Below are positions 5,427-6,422 of a DNA stretch of 6,422 nucleotides, piece by piece. A program made the translations under genes and the position numbers. How positions within the stretch are numbered: the stretch's first letter is position 1; the number at the start of each line of letters is the position of its first letter. This stretch comes from ATZT02 sp046048135 (GTDB lineage Bacteria; Actinomycetota; Actinomycetes; S36-B12; UBA5976). The notes under the pieces are model-generated. The model saw nothing but the letters and a program-made list of their open reading frames with translations. It searched no databases and was not told the origin of the DNA. The stretch covers positions 1 to 6,422 of the forward strand of contig JBJOGR010000030.1 of NCBI GenBank assembly GCA_046048135.1. Direction: 5' to 3'.

Positions 5427-6086
5427 TTCTTCAATTTCTTTAACTACATTTGGATAAACTTTAGATATTTCATCCATTGAAACACTTCCTTCTCTAACTA
5501 AAACAGGAAGCTCTGTTGTTAAATCAAGAATTGAAGATAACGAACTTGGATTTAATTCACCAGCATCTAGATAAACTGAAACATCATTACCAAATTGGGC
5601 TTTAATATCATTAATATTTGTGCCTAAAGATTGACCTACTTTATTTGGACTTGTGGTGGCAACTATTTCTTCTTCACCTAAAATTTCTGAAACCACTGGA
5701 TGAAGTGGCATTCTCACTGAAACTACATTGGGAACAATTCCCTTATTCCATAATAAATTATTTAATCCTTTATTGATTATGGTTAATGATCCTGGCCAAA
5801 AATTTAAGAACTTTGACTTAGTTTCATCAGTTATACCTGCACAAAATTTATGTAATAGGCCAATATTTGAAACAAATATTGTTAAAGGAGTTTTTGGAGT
5901 TTGATTTTTTATTTTCCATAATAAATTAACGGCCTTTTCATCCATGGCTCTAACTGCAATGGCATAACTTGTATCGGTAGGAATGACTATTGCTCTGCCT
6001 AAGGCAAGTGCTTCTTTAGCTGCTTTGATCCCGTTTTCACGTGGTGTTTGATGGTTAAGAGAAAAAACTCTAGCGGTGACAAACAT
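5379..6086 (-). CDS. YrdC/Sua5-domain protein, L-threonylcarbamoyladenylate synthase-like
   Basis: A 235-residue protein with one YrdC domain (about residues 15-205) and a short polar tail, without the extra C-terminal Sua5 domain. Recognisable family segments are IPTDTSYA (35-42), PLTIFV (67-72), FWPGSLTII (about 96-104), VSVRMPLHP (122-130) and ILDLTTELPVLVREGSVS (about 186-203). The normal reaction makes threonylcarbamoyl-AMP from threonine, bicarbonate and ATP for the t6A modification of ANN-decoding tRNAs. Two functional motifs are altered. KxR is K60-N-Q62, with Gln for Arg, and SAN is S146-P-N148. This may be a divergent paralog rather than the essential enzyme. The ATG lies 10 bases after the isomerase stop, with no Shine-Dalgarno, so the two genes are probably co-transcribed. 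The last 48 bases, encoding the polar tail, overlap the permease gene. Confidence 0.8.
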   Translation of the reverse strand: MFVTARVFSLNHQTPRENGIKAAKEALALGRAIVIPTDTSYAIAVRAMDEKAVNLLWKIKNQTPKTPLTIFVSNIGLLHKFCAGITDETKSKFLNFWPGSLTIINKGLNNLLWNKGIVPNVVSVRMPLHPVVSEILGEEEIVATTSPNKVGQSLGTNINDIKAQFGNDVSVYLDAGELNPSSLSSILDLTTELPVLVREGSVSMDEISKVYPNVVKEIEELAGNKEQEPSNQSGN

Positions 6087-6096
6087 AGATTAAATT

Positions 6097-6422
6097 TTAG
6101 AATTTAGATTTATAGCCAGCATAGGCTTTTTCAAATACATTTCTAAACCCATCTTTACTCCAAGCACTTCTGCCTACAAATAAACCATCACAACTATCTA
6201 AAGAGGCTAGTTGTTTAGCATTTTCCACATTCACACTTCCTCCATAAAGCAGAGGAAAATTTTCAGATTTACGCTCTAATTCAACTAATACTTCTTTAAT
6301 CAATTGGAAAGACTCCTCCACATAACCAGGCTCTGCCGGTGTGCCCTTTTCCCCAATTGACCAAACTGGTTCGTATCCAATTAAAGCTTTATCAACATAT
6401 AAATCTCTTATAATCTGAAGTT
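6097..6422 (-). CDS. Triose-phosphate-isomerase-family protein, EryH/LerI-like, C-terminal part (partial)
   Basis: The gene runs off the right edge; 107 C-terminal residues are visible and the start is outside. The active-site strand GYEPVW carries the catalytic Glu (visible residue 17), followed by loop 6 reading SIGEKGTPAEPGY. The phosphate-binding part is LLYGGSVNVENAKQL, ending in DGLFVGRSAW. Classical glycolytic TIM has AIGTGK in loop 6 and DGxLVGGASL at the end. The GxxGxPA loop and the GLF(V/I)GRSAW ending are what I recall of EryH/LerI-type isomerases, which interconvert tetrulose phosphates in erythritol and tetritol breakdown. Classical TIM activity is less likely but not excluded. 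A GTG at 6319-6321 is internal (the valine after GY), not the start. The YrdC-domain gene follows after 10 bases. Confidence 0.85.
   Translation of the reverse strand, partial: LQIIRDLYVDKALIGYEPVWSIGEKGTPAEPGYVEESFQLIKEVLVELERKSENFPLLYGGSVNVENAKQLASLDSCDGLFVGRSAWSKDGFRNVFEKAYAGYKSKF

Noticed and set aside
6097..6321. Reading the isomerase as a complete 74-residue gene from the GTG at 6321
   Set aside because: The frame stays open to the window edge and encodes the catalytic GYEPVW strand upstream of that GTG, so this is the tail of a longer TIM protein.

Overview
The window is AT-rich, with strong use of A/T-ending codons and AGA, and coding density is very high: genes are separated by 2-15 bases or overlap, and only two non-coding gaps exceed 50 bases. 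Start codons are mixed (ATG, GTG, TTG). This suggests a streamlined, low-GC bacterium. The TatB-like protein, with its long acidic tail, is reminiscent of actinobacterial TatB, and a tetrulose-phosphate-isomerase-type TIM fits the same phylum, so a low-GC planktonic actinobacterium is my best guess. This is inference from protein style, not from a marker gene.

Layout, left to right. (1) Bases 1-1330, plus strand: the tail of a probable Tm-1-like (UPF0261) ATP-binding protein, a PEP-hydrolase-like TIM-barrel protein and a small metal-binding cupin, each of the last two with a strong Shine-Dalgarno. In tomato Tm-1 and relatives, the first two are fused domains; here they are separate adjacent genes. 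(2) Bases 1331-2006, plus strand: a two-gene toxin-antitoxin module with its own short leader containing repeated TATCAAGA boxes. It encodes a ribbon-helix-helix-like antitoxin and a Doc-type Fic-fold toxin, translationally coupled by a GTGA overlap. (3) Bases 1995-3429, minus strand: tatB followed by an MFS transporter that runs 12 bases into the end of doc. (4) Bases 3430-3570: a divergent intergenic region. (5) Bases 3571-5426, plus strand: a divergent D-Ala-D-Ala-ligase-type ATP-grasp enzyme directly coupled to a TauE/SafE-type membrane permease. (6) Bases 5379-6422, minus strand: the C-terminal part of a TIM-family isomerase of the EryH/LerI kind, then a YrdC/Sua5-domain protein whose 3' end overlaps the permease gene by 48 bases.

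The points most worth a second look are three enzymes that keep their family fold but change residues normally tied to catalysis. The Ddl homolog has Gln where the catalytic Arg is expected and a rewritten D-Ala pocket. The YrdC protein has Gln in place of Arg in the KxR motif and SPN in place of SAN. The TIM has a non-classical loop 6 and phosphate loop. Together with the Tm-1/TIM-barrel/cupin operon of unknown chemistry, they suggest accessory small-molecule metabolism rather than plain housekeeping. No rRNA, tRNA, CRISPR array, insertion sequence or convincing rho-independent terminator was seen.
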